Shown here: positions 55,143 through 64,000 of the stretch, in pieces
Position numbering within the stretch: position 1 is the stretch's first letter
Layout: every line of letters begins with the position of its first letter
NCBI GenBank assembly: GCA_032622095.1
Contig: CP136064.1
Coordinates: 133,369,129-133,433,128 of the forward strand
Source: Siphonodentalium dalli
Taxonomy: Eukaryota > Mollusca > Scaphopoda > Gadilida > Siphonodentaliidae
Reading direction: 5' to 3'
Length of the DNA: 64,000 nt
Notes under the pieces: generated by a model
Seen by the model: only the letters and a program-made list of their open reading frames with translations
Database searches by the model: none
Told to the model about the DNA's origin: nothing
Position numbers and translations under genes: made by a program

Positions 55143-55429
55143 GTAAGGGTCAAAGGATATGTCATTGTGATCGATTGGACAATAAATTGGCTGTCACAAA
55201 CTTTGCTATTAACCCTTATTATTACCACTTTACCACTACGTTCTCCAGTAGATTGACATTATTTTTTCCCGCACGATAAGATTTCATAATTTTGAAGTTG
55301 ACCGGAAGCGGGCGGCGGGCGTTTAAATAACGAAGCTTTGTTTTCATTATCGCCCGCTACCCTTTTCCGGTTAAGTCACAGATCACGTGATCACACAAGG
55401 ACAGAGTGGTAATAATAGTAATTACATGA

Positions 55430-55567
55430 TTTTGACGGGCACCTTGGTTTATTAACGGCCCTCCAGGAATGATTAACAGCCCTCGGTCCTATTAGCGGCC
55501 CGAGACGCAGGCCCTCAGGCTGTTAATAATTCCTGTCGGGTCATTAATAAACCAAAACGCCCTTAAA
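55430..55567. repeat. Palindromic MITE-like element next to the DIRS left end
   Basis: The left half (ttttgacgggcaccttggtt...ttaacagccctcgg) is complementary to the right half (ccgag...ggctgttaataattcctg...ttaataaaccaaaacgccc). The centre is near 55490-55500, and TGGTTTATTAA / TTAATAAACCA form the outer stem. It is about 138 bp long, with no coding content. The DIRS left terminus begins within about 3 bp of it. Confidence 0.7.
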
Positions 55568-55570
55568 AAA

Positions 55571-55802
55571 ATATTTCCTACAGAGACACGTTCCACACTG
55601 AACTATGTGGTATCATCCATTGTGGGTTAAAAGAACGTAAAGGAGAACCTTGCCTTAGCGGTTACCAAATCGGTACGAAATTTCTCCGTACGAAATTAGG
55701 AACTTCCGGTTGAGCCGGAAATGAATTTAAGCAGGTAACCGGATGTAACCTTTCTACTCTGGCCACGTGATCTTACCTATAAATTGGAATTCAAAGGTAA
55801 GA
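55571..55802 (+). repeat. DIRS left inverted terminal repeat
   Basis: It is the reverse complement, with a few differences, of 61781-62039. The outermost 42 bases (starting atatttcctacagagacacg) also match the complement of 61628-61669 in the internal complementary region. The inner edge is the aaaggtaagat motif. Confidence 0.9.
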
Positions 55803-55907
55803 TACTATCTTTTTCTCCTTTACGCGGCTTCTATACGGACGTACAGGGAAGAACTTTGTCTTATACTTTAACCTTGCTTTTCAAATTCAGTAACTTCAAC
55901 GCAAATA

Positions 55908-58850
55908 ATGTCTTGTCTCGCTTGCGGTCGGACAAACTTTGATTTAGACGAACACACACCGTGTGTGTTGTGCACTGGTTGTTTACCGACGAACCGATGT
56001 ACCACTTGTAGAAGTTCGGTTCAGACTCGTTGGTCAATGATCGATACACTTCAGAAAACCGTGCCAGTCTTTCCCTCGGGCAGGACCAGTTCGGGCTCCC
56101 CCGTTCCTGCTATGGCAGAGATACGTAATAGGCAGGGTGCTGCAAAGGTCGATTCGGGCAACCAATCTTCCAGGGCTGAAGCTCCGGCCCCTGATTCCTT
56201 GGAGGCTGTTCTGGGTGGGGAAGAGATGTTGTACCGTGCCACAATGAGTGCACGATCCAAATGGCCTTCAGACTCTTCCCCACGGCGCCGTGGCCCACTC
56301 CATCATGAGAGTGGGTCTTGTCCCCCTGGATGTGTACTCCCTCGGGATACCGCCAGGCCTGCTCCTCCGCCGTCATGGGATCAGACCAGTATGCCGACTA
56401 TGCCAGCTTGGTCGGGACCACCTCCATTTGGGGGATACAGGGGAGGGGGGGCTTCCTCTGGTCAGATGGCTCCTCCAAATTGTTATCCTCCGCCCTATTG
56501 GCCTTGGGGCGCACCTTATTCTCCCTGGGCACCACCTAATAGTGCGCCAGGATTTCAAGGGGGGTAATTGGGCGGTCAATAGCTCATTAAATCCATATGC
56601 GCATGAATTGTTTCCTCGCTCGAGCCATTCACAGAGTAGGCCTCCCTCCAGTAGCGTATCCCAGCCTGATGCAGGATGTTCTGTGACTGGCATAGATCAG
56701 GACATACTCTCACTCCATCCCATGGTGTCGGAAGGCTTTGATGACGATGAGAAGGATTCTTCGGCCGACAGTGTTTCCTCTCTGTCGGCCGGGGATTCCG
56801 ACGGGCATGTAGAATGTGAATTTGTGGACTCAGTTGGTCTTATTATACGCCCTTTTGAAAAAAAGGCTGTATTATAGTATTGGTCTGTCCGTCCGGGCGG
56901 GCGGGCGGGCGTCCGTCCGTTAACCTGTTGTCCGGATGATAACTTTAGTTAGAGTGAACCAAAATTAGTAAAATTTGGTATGTGGGTTTATTAGCCGAAA
57001 AGTAAGTTCAAGTTCGAATTTGGGTTCCGCCCGCCAATTTTCACCGGAGTTATGCCCCTTATTTAACATTTTTTGACTTAGAAAATCCTTGAAATTTGTT
57101 GTCCGGATGATAACTTTAGTATAGTTTATCGGAATGACTCCAAATTAGGTATATTACTTTCTCCCACCAAAACACAGGTCAAGTTCGAACTTGGGTTCTG
57201 TCCGACCATTTTTGGCAGAGTTATGCCCCTTTTTCGACTCAGAAAATTCAGTTTTTCTTATGTTTTTTGGTTTCCGGATGATAACTCGATTTTGGAATAT
57301 GCAAAACCCGTTTTTTTGTGGATTACAAATATCGAAATACAGCTCAAGTCCGAATTTCGTTTTAATCCGATAATTTTTGCGAGAGTTATGGCCCCTTTTT
57401 TGACGTAATTTGACTTAGAAAATCCCTGAAATTTGTTGTCCGGATGATAACTTTAGTTAGAGTGAACCGATTTCAATCAAATTTGGTATGTGGGTTTATT
57501 AGGAGAAAAGACAGCTCAAGTTCGAATTTGGGTTCCGTCTGCCAATTTTCACCGGAGTTATGCCCCTTATTTGACGTAATTTGACTTAGAAAATCCCTGA
57601 AATTTGTTGTCCGGATGATAACTTTACTAGAGCTTATCGGATTCAATGATAATTTGGTATATTACTAACTCCCACCAAAACACAGGTCAAGTTCAAATTT
57701 GAGTACCGTCCGCCAATTTTTACCAGAGTTATGCCCCTTTTTTACCAGTTTCCGCCGACCCAAGAGAGGGCGTATTTTGCACACCCAGCGTAGCTCTTGT
57801 TTATAAACTTCTTCCCAAGGATAAGTGTCCACCTCCAAAACCTGTCGTAAAACCTCGCATATCTTCCAGCATCGATAGCATGCTTGGTGGGGTACAAACC
57901 ACCTCCCTTCCTCAGTCTCCTCTCGTTGAAAGTACGTTCAATCACTCTAATCAGTTGCTACAAGAGGAGGCTCACCGTAAGCATTTGAAGTTTGATCACA
58001 ACTGCATGCATCTCCCACTTCCTATCAATCAAGCAGCGCAAGGTTTTCTCAGGTCTTCATACAATTCAGATGGGTCTCCTATCTTCTTGGACCGTTCAAC
58101 TAAGTTGGATCCAGATGCTGAGGCGATTAGTGCAAGGTTGCCGGGCAGCGTCCGATTGGGGATGCAGCCACTTAACTCATTACAGAATCTAAGCCGGGAT
58201 ATCATTTGTATCCTTTATTTGGCTGATTTGTCTTCGTCAGCAATCTTTATGGGAGCACATCCTGACAGAATTCCGAAATCAAGGACATTGCTAAAGTATT
58301 ATCTCGGTCGGTGGCACATGCTATGTCAACGGTCGTGCTCATTAATCATAACATTGAGTTAATTAGGAGGGCCTCTGCTTTACAGAATAGCAAATTCTTA
58401 AGACCACATCTCACTGATTGGTTAATTCGACAACCGATAGGTGGCCAGTCACTTTTCAATGACCAGGTGGCTACAGTTCATGAGAACTTGGCCTCTGAAG
58501 CCCAATATAGAGGCTCTCGTCCTGTCGTTTCCAAGGGATTCAACACGTATACTAGGAAACGTCAACCTTTTGATCAGCCAAAGACACAGGCGAAACGAGT
58601 GCGTCTCTCCAGCAATCCGTTTCCACCTAGCCGGGATATTGCACATAATCTGCCTTATCCACCGAGCTCTCTGTCAGTCCCACCGACTGTGGAGGCACGT
58701 CAACATCAGTTACGTGCTAATGCGCAACAAATGGTAGATAATGCTACCTACCTTGCAGGAAATCCTGGTCCCCAGAGATCCAGATCTCCTCGCCGACCTC
58801 AGAAAGATAATCGTTTACGGAAACTGACCCCTAAACGACGACGTTTTTGA
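55908..58850 (+). pseudogene. DIRS gag-like ORF1, broken by frameshifts and an insertion
   Basis: Starting at ATG 55908, the first 35 residues have a Cys/His-rich arrangement (C-x2-C ... D-E-H-x2-C-x2-C ... C-x2-C) characteristic of DIRS ORF1, followed by a Pro/Gly/Ser-rich region. A shift in a G-run near 56555 moves the frame. An R-family repeat interrupts it at about 56845-57802, after which the frame resumes (DKCPPPKPVVKP). Another shift near 58300-58320 leads to the basic C-terminus ending KRRRF at 58850. The protein presumably coats the RNA. The stop at 56877 belongs to the inserted repeat, not to gag. Confidence 0.8.
56845..57802 (+). mobile_element. R-family hairpin-headed repeat inserted in the DIRS gag
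   Basis: The insert opens with atacgccctt and closes its main body with agggcgtat (57767-57775), a short inverted repeat. A gtccgtccgggcgggcggg seed and five or so monomers of about 155 bp fill the body, each with 'gtccggatgataactttagt...aaatttggtatgt...caagttcgaatttgggttccg...gagttatgcccctt'. A tail ...gcgtagctcttgttt precedes the point where gag reading resumes. The monomer is the same as in the Q element (29447-30335), although the heads differ. The exact right border and target duplication are unresolved. Confidence 0.75.
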
Positions 58851-58956
58851 CAATTTCCAACCACAGCCTGCAAGTATACTGGTTTGGGGGGGGGGGGTCT
58901 TTCGTGTCACAGGGAGGCATGGTGGCCACTGTTCGTCAACAATCCCTGGCTGTAAA

Positions 58957-60315
58957 ATGTCATATCGAGAGGCCACTTCCTTGTTTTCGACTCGCCTCCC
59001 CCAGTTACGACTCTTCCTTTCCACACCCCTATTCCTCGCGACTCAGTTCTGGGCACGGGTGCTGCACGCGGAAATCTTCGGGGTCAGTGTGGACTTACAG
59101 GATGCATATACTCATCTTTTGGTCCAACGCGCATCTCGGCGTTACCTTCGGTTTTCATATCAAGGTATTGTATATCAGTATCGAACAGTTCCATTCGGGC
59201 TCAATCTGAGCCCTTGGGCGTTTTGTTGCACTATGGAGTCAGTCCTGTCGTTCTTTCGCAGGACTGCTCGAGCAGTGGTCATGGGGTACCTAGACGAACT
59301 GTATTTGAACCACAACGATCCAGTTGTTCTAGCCACAGACTTAGACGATCTACTCAGTCTCTTGTCAAAACTAGGCTTCCTAATAAATCGGGAAAAGTCC
59401 AGTCTGATTCCCTCGCAGGATTTCAGACATCTGGGAATGCATTTCCACACTCATATGAATATGGTTTCACTTCCGTTACCCAGGGCGGTGACTATTCAAG
59501 TACAGGCAGAATGGTGTCTCCAGCAGGGAAAAATCACGGCACGCAGCTTCATGCGTCTTCTGGGCTTAGCCAATGCGGCATGCCAATTAATTCCTCTAGG
59601 TCAGGCTCACTTACGGCCTCTACAATTGTATCTTCTATCTCAGTGGAATCCGGCCTACGATCATATGGAGACATTGATCTCCATTGTCGACTCAATAAAG
59701 TGTCACATCCTTCTGTGGACCAATATGGAATGGCTACTGCAAGGGGTTCCCTTGGGTTCTCCTCCTCCAGCCATGACTGTAACGACCGATTCCAGCCTCC
59801 GGGGCTGGGGTGCTGTCTTTCTTCCATCGCACCAGACAGTTTCCGGCCAGTGGCCTTTGTCAATGCTGACATCACACATCAATGTGAAGGAGTTACTAGC
59901 TGTCCATCTAGTCCTTCAACATTGGCACCTCATGTTGGCTGCTCACAGTATCATGGTACTATCGGACAATTCAACTGTAGTTAGTTACCTCAAAAGACAG
60001 GGGGGGACACACTCACCTCAGTTGTGTGCCATGACCCTCCAGATTCTCGACTGGAGTCAGAATCAAAACATACATCTTTCAGTTCGACACATTCCCGGAT
60101 CTTTGAATGTCATAGCAGATGCTCTCTCACGACAGGGTACAATTCTTGCCACGGAATGGTCTCTGAACCCTCAGATCTTCACGAAGATCTGTTCAATTTG
60201 GGGCCGGTCGGAGGTGGACTTGTTTGCAATCCGCTTCAATGCGAAACTCCCAATATTCGTCTCTCCATGTCCGGATCCTACAGCCTCAGCAGTGGATGCA
60301 ATGTGTCTATCATGA
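58957..60315 (+). pseudogene. DIRS reverse transcriptase-RNase H
   Basis: The 452-codon frame has the first catalytic aspartate in VSVDLQDAYTHL (residues 43-54), the VPFGLNLSPWAF block (78-89) and the active-site loop Y-L-D-E at 111-114, where the second Asp of YLDD is Glu. The LGFLINREKSSLIPSQ block follows. RNase H motifs are complete: TTDSS (D278), VKELLAVH (E312), LSDNST (D337) and IADALSR. The fingers region usually found before the first motif is mostly missing or degraded between gag and residue 1. The frame ends in TGA 60313-60315. Confidence 0.9.
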
Positions 60316-61588
60316 AACGACAAGTTCGTATATGCATTCCCCCCATCAGCTCTTGTGCCTCGGGTACTACAAAAACTTATGTCGTCCCATTGCAAAATGA
60401 TCCTCATCTGTCCCCTGGACCCAGTTCGTTCATGGACCACAATGTTGCAATCGCCTCCAAAGACTTCCACCAAATGCAGATCTGCTGGGGCAAGGAGACC
60501 CTCTGGTTCTGCATCAATATCCCGCCAACCTCCGCCTGCACGCATGTCTTTTATCCGGTCCTGTCTCCAAAGACGGGGGTTTTCCCGAGCAGTCGTGGAC
60601 AGCATTACTCACTCACGGCGCCAGTCAACTGTGAAGTTATACCAGTCTCACTGGGCTATTTACACAGCTTGGTGTATTCCAAAGACCTTGATTTTGCCAA
60701 TCCATCACGCAGAACATTTGCCAATTTCCTACAATACCTATTTCATCACAAACATCTCTCCCCCATCACGATCAAGGGATATCGCTCCATGTTGTCACAT
60801 ATGTTTCGGCATGCAGGAATTAAATGGATAGGAACCTGCCATGTTTTGTCTGATTTAATGGCCAGTTTTTCTCTGTCTCGCCCTAGAAGTCGTTCCCTTT
60901 CTCCTCAATGGAATTTGGGATGGGTGTTAACATTCCTTGGAGGTAATCTCTTTGAACCTTTGAACTTGTGTTCCTACACAAATCTTACTCTTAAGACTGT
61001 GTTCCTTATCGCCTTTGCTTCCGCTAGGCGGGTCAGTGAAATTCATGCCTTGTCAGTGCAGGAAGGTTATTTGAACATATCCAGGGATGCTGTTGAAATG
61101 CTCCCACATCCTGGCTTTCTTGCCAAAAACCAACTGCCTAATGCATACCCGGCAGTCATTCGGATTCCAGCCTTGCCTCAGGCTGCACATCAGCACCTTT
61201 GCCTGTCCGGGCACTTAAGATATTCTTGCGCAGATCAAAACCAAGACGACGTGGGCAGACCAGGCTATTTCTACCCCTCACCACGCGTTGTCGGGACATA
61301 TCAGTGCGGGCAATTTCTCGATGGATTAAACGCACCATCGTTATGGCTTACGAGGACATAGCGCCTCACCATAGACATCTCATGAATATTCGAGCTCATG
61401 AAGTTAGGGTGGTGCCTTCATCATGTGCATACAGAAACTCTGTGGCATTAATTGACATCATGTCAGCAGCTTACTGGTCACAACCTTCTACTTTTGCCAC
61501 ATACTACCTTTGGGACCTACAGACTCATGCCAATTATATCTATCGTCTAGGCCCCTTGGTTGCGGCTCAACAGATTATTCACAACTAG
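60313..61588 (+). pseudogene. DIRS tyrosine recombinase with frameshifts
   Basis: The RT frame stays open after TGA 60313 with NDKFVYAFPP and the N-terminal recombinase helix RRGFSRAVVDSITHSRRQST to about 60690. After a shift the SPITIKGYRSMLSHMFRHAG core-binding part and the first catalytic Arg (FASARRVSE, near 61015-61040) are read. After another shift the H-x2-R (AHEVR; His 61397, Arg 61406), the Trp of YWSQPSTF and the Tyr nucleophile in TFATYYL (61502-61507) follow, ending at 61588. The catalytic set is recognisable but spread over three frames. The enzyme would integrate the circular DNA form. Confidence 0.85.
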
Positions 61589-61627
61589 TTACCTTTCGTC
61601 TCGTGGCCGCCTCCTAGGCTTGTATTC

Positions 61628-61715
61628 TACCACATAGTTCAGTGTGGAACGTGTCTCTGTAGGAAATATCCTATTTTCATAAGTATAATAGATATTTCTA
61701 CTTACACACTGAACC
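61628..61715 (+). repeat. DIRS internal complementary region
   Basis: Positions 61628-61669 are complementary to the outer left end of the element (55571-55612), and 61667-61715 are complementary to the outer right end (about 61981-62036). Joined at aggaaatat|cctatttt, the two halves show where the termini meet in the circular intermediate. The right half lacks an internal tgtcttctata-type segment of about 10 bases present in the terminal repeat, so the two have drifted apart. Confidence 0.9.
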
Positions 61716-61780
61716 CATAGGGCCCTCCCAGCCCTCCCCGCGCACTCATCGTACTCAAAGAACGAGAAGAAAAAGATTGT

Positions 61781-62039
61781 ATCTTACCTTTGATTTCCAA
61801 TTTATAGGTAAGATCACATGGCCAGAGTTGAAAGGTTACATCCGGTTACCTGTTTAAATTCATTTCCGGCTCAACCGGAAGTTCCTAATTTCGTACGGAG
61901 AAATTTCGTACTGATTAGGTAACCGCTAAGGCAAGGTTCTCCTTTACGTTCTTATAACCCACAATGGATGATACCACATAGTTCAGTGTGTAAGTGTCTT
62001 CTATAAGAAATATCTATTATACTTATGAAAATAGGATAT
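61781..62039 (+). repeat. DIRS right inverted terminal repeat
   Basis: It begins atcttacctttgatttccaa and ends near ataggatat. It is the reverse complement of 55571-55802 and is the same sequence as 1-233 at the window start. Confidence 0.9.
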
Positions 62040-64000
62040 TCCAACATAACATCTTTTTACATCTTGTGTTGTAGCGTCCATATCTCTTTATAGGTCTTTT
62101 GTTGTAGCTTCAATATCGTCTTTTTACATGCTTAATTTTTGCATTTTCAACACTTGGATTTGAGACACAAATAAAGAGCTATAATGATGATTTATGCCAA
62201 TTTTGTTTTGTTCTGCCGATAATTAAGATATTGACGGGCACATAGTTACATTTTTCCTTCCTTTATATTGCAAAATGTTGACATAGAATACTCGTTTTGG
62301 CCAATAGTGTGGTCGTCAGAGGGTTCGACCCGGAAGAAATTGGTATAGAAGCGGTTTTGGTGTCATTCGACGCGGGAGAATCTCGTGTATAACATATCCA
62401 AAATCCGCTAAAATCCGCTTTGGGCAAAATTCAGGATCCAACATGGCGTCCAACATGGCTGCCGTTAGTCAAAAGATACTCTGACTGAGATTAATTCGAT
62501 AACAGTGAGAACAAATGTTGTCATATGTATACATTTTTGCAAAGGTAAAATGTTGTGCCACCTGTTTATGGCAAAAATGGAACCCATCGTCCCAGATGGC
62601 CCGCCAAAATGGCGGCCTAAACTCGAACATTTGAAGTTTTTGCCTAATATCTTAAAGATCAATTCCTGTTGTTTGATAATGGTTCAGACTGGCGACATTG
62701 ATTAGTCATATTCATGTTAATTCATCATTGGAGCAATGAAAGATACCATAAATGGGGTCCCAGACTCATCTACACCCTCAAAAATTCGATTTTACAGAAC
62801 GCGGTATAAAATTCCACAAAACTCTCCATTGTGATTACAGTCATATATCAACAAGAAATGGACAGAACTGTACAATGTAAGTTGGGCATACCAATATCTA
62901 TAAATACTCCAATTCAATGAAACCCAAATTGGCGCTTTGTCTCAAAATGGCTGCCAAAATGTTGGTCAAAATATGGAAAATGGCGGATATTGATCACAGT
63001 GTCATTCAATCCATTATAAGTGGTGGTTGATGAATAAAATTGACTAAATAAATACGAATGTATACCTCTTTATGATGCCATTATGCTTGCTCTATGTAAA
63101 AACTTAAAAATCAGTACCAAAAATGGCTGCCAAAATGGCCACCCGATGTGAAAAATACAATTTTTTATCACTTCTGTTTATCACTTGTTGCTCTCTGAAC
63201 TGGGAAACAATGGGTATATTCTTCCAATGATCGTGTCAACTGATCATTACAGCAATGACATTTCTAATAGATTAGATCATAGTTTACTCCGGTCCTTCAC
63301 TAATAAGTTATAACGAATGCGGTATGAAATTTAACCAAAATCGACTTTGGGGTTCTGGTCATATTTGATATTTAGGGATGAGCAGATCTTGTCTACAAAA
63401 TAATTGATCGTTTCTTTTATATGTGAACATTCCATCTCAAATAGACCAAAAGAAACAATAAATTTTATCTAATATGGCTTCCAAAACGAAAATGGTAGAC
63501 TCTGCCCAGCTTATCACATAATGGAAGTTGTGAGTGGTGGATACAGTTGATAGTTGGCTCATATACATGTATGTGGCTCATATACATCAAAACTATTTAT
63601 TTTCAATCTTTTGGTGGCTTCCCGCGGGTTGATAAAATCTCGACTCATCAGTGCTATAATGTCGTATATCCATTATGGCGGGAAATGAGTATTTGATACC
63701 ATTCGAATCGTGAGAAAAATCCAATCCGATGGGCCAAACTGTCCTTGCATTGGATGACAAATATTCGCACAAACCATTGAAGCAAATGTCGTATCTCCAG
63801 CGATCTTTACAATTATTCGTGCTATGAGGTCGTATGTCCAACAGCAGCCAATCGGATGCTTCATGTTGTCCACGTGACTTCTGTTTTGTGTTTGTGAATT
63901 CTAAAATGTGTGCTATATGGCAGTATCTCCATGTTAGTCACGTGATCATTTGGTGATTTAAATTTTGTGATTGTTCCACACATTGCTGTATGATGATGCA
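61807..64000. repeat. Right copy of the 2.19-kb duplication
   Basis: It matches 1-2193 and is cut by the window edge. It includes the end of the DIRS right terminal repeat and the left arm of the foldback element (from about 62306). Beyond 64000 the match may continue. Confidence 0.95.
62306..64000. mobile_element. Second copy of the foldback element, left part
   Basis: It corresponds to 500-2193 at an offset of 61,806-61,807. Only the left arm and part of the interior are in the window. No gene is seen. Confidence 0.75.

Larger units (their letters stand above)
55570..62039 (+). mobile_element. DIRS-type tyrosine-recombinase retrotransposon
   Basis: The element has the complete DIRS plan: left inverted terminal repeat (55571-55802), gag-like ORF (55908-58850), reverse transcriptase-RNase H (58957-60315), tyrosine recombinase (to 61588), internal complementary region (61628-61715) and right inverted terminal repeat (61781-62039). 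DIRS elements replicate through a circular intermediate templated by the internal complementary region and integrate with the recombinase, leaving no target duplication. None was seen here. Multiple frameshifts, a nonsense codon and a 0.95-kb repeat inside gag make it inactive. I did not recognise a methyltransferase domain. Confidence 0.93.

Noticed and set aside
59214-59984. 256-codon ORF in another frame over the DIRS RT-RNase H
   Set aside because: Ser-rich shadow of the real RT-RH frame, with no motif of its own.

Overview
This window is animal DNA dominated by nested transposable elements, most likely from a bivalve mollusc. The evidence is: spliced exons of the metazoan deubiquitinase BRCC36; a tRNA-derived SINE with an ATCA-repeat tail of the bivalve type; hairpin-headed repeats with CCGT/ACGG microsatellites and tandem cores of about 160 bp, which resemble the pearl/CvE (Helentron-associated) elements of bivalves; and LINE, hAT, pogo, piggyBac-like and DIRS elements side by side. 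No bacterial gene, operon, CRISPR array or rRNA was seen. The species is not determined.

Layout. 1-233 is the right inverted terminal repeat of a DIRS retrotransposon, followed by a long foldback element (500-4806). 4.8-9.7 kb is mostly gene-free, with two hairpin elements and one SINE with target duplications. 9.7-11.6 kb is a 'T' repeat split by a pogo/Tigger element (TA target duplication). 11.7-14.5 kb is an 'N' tandem array split by a hAT element (8-bp duplication). 14.7-21.4 kb is a full-length LINE bracketed by a direct repeat of about 410 bp. 22.0-31.3 kb is a second T repeat split by an 8.2-kb hAT-like insertion with its own cargo. 31.4-36.7 kb holds two BRCC36 exons with more repeats between them. 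37.2-42.7 kb is a hAT end split by a 5'-truncated L1/Tx1-type LINE. 43.1-47.8 kb is a T repeat split by a long N array. 48.1-49.1 kb is a hAT remnant that meets a 100-N assembly gap. 49.2-52.0 kb is a third LINE whose 3' end lies in a 1,622-bp tandem duplication (51.6-54.9 kb), each unit carrying a TTAA-flanked MITE. 55.05 kb is another BRCC36 exon. 55.57-62.04 kb is a complete but mutated DIRS element with inverted terminal repeats and an internal complementary region. 61,807-64,000 repeats positions 1-2193 almost exactly.

How it fits together. All three BRCC36 exons are on the + strand, but the exon that comes first in the protein (carrying the JAMM aspartate) lies at 55 kb, downstream of the later exons at 31-37 kb. 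With the near-identical window ends (period about 61.8 kb, about 0.3% divergence) and the N gap, this indicates either a recent tandem duplication of a BRCC36-containing segment or a scaffolding/haplotig error that put two overlapping pieces in the wrong order. On either reading most of the window is BRCC36 intron or flank that has filled with insertions. Every transposon coding region read here carries frameshifts, stops or altered catalytic residues, so none looks active as it stands. Exact target duplications still allow much of the insertion history to be reconstructed.
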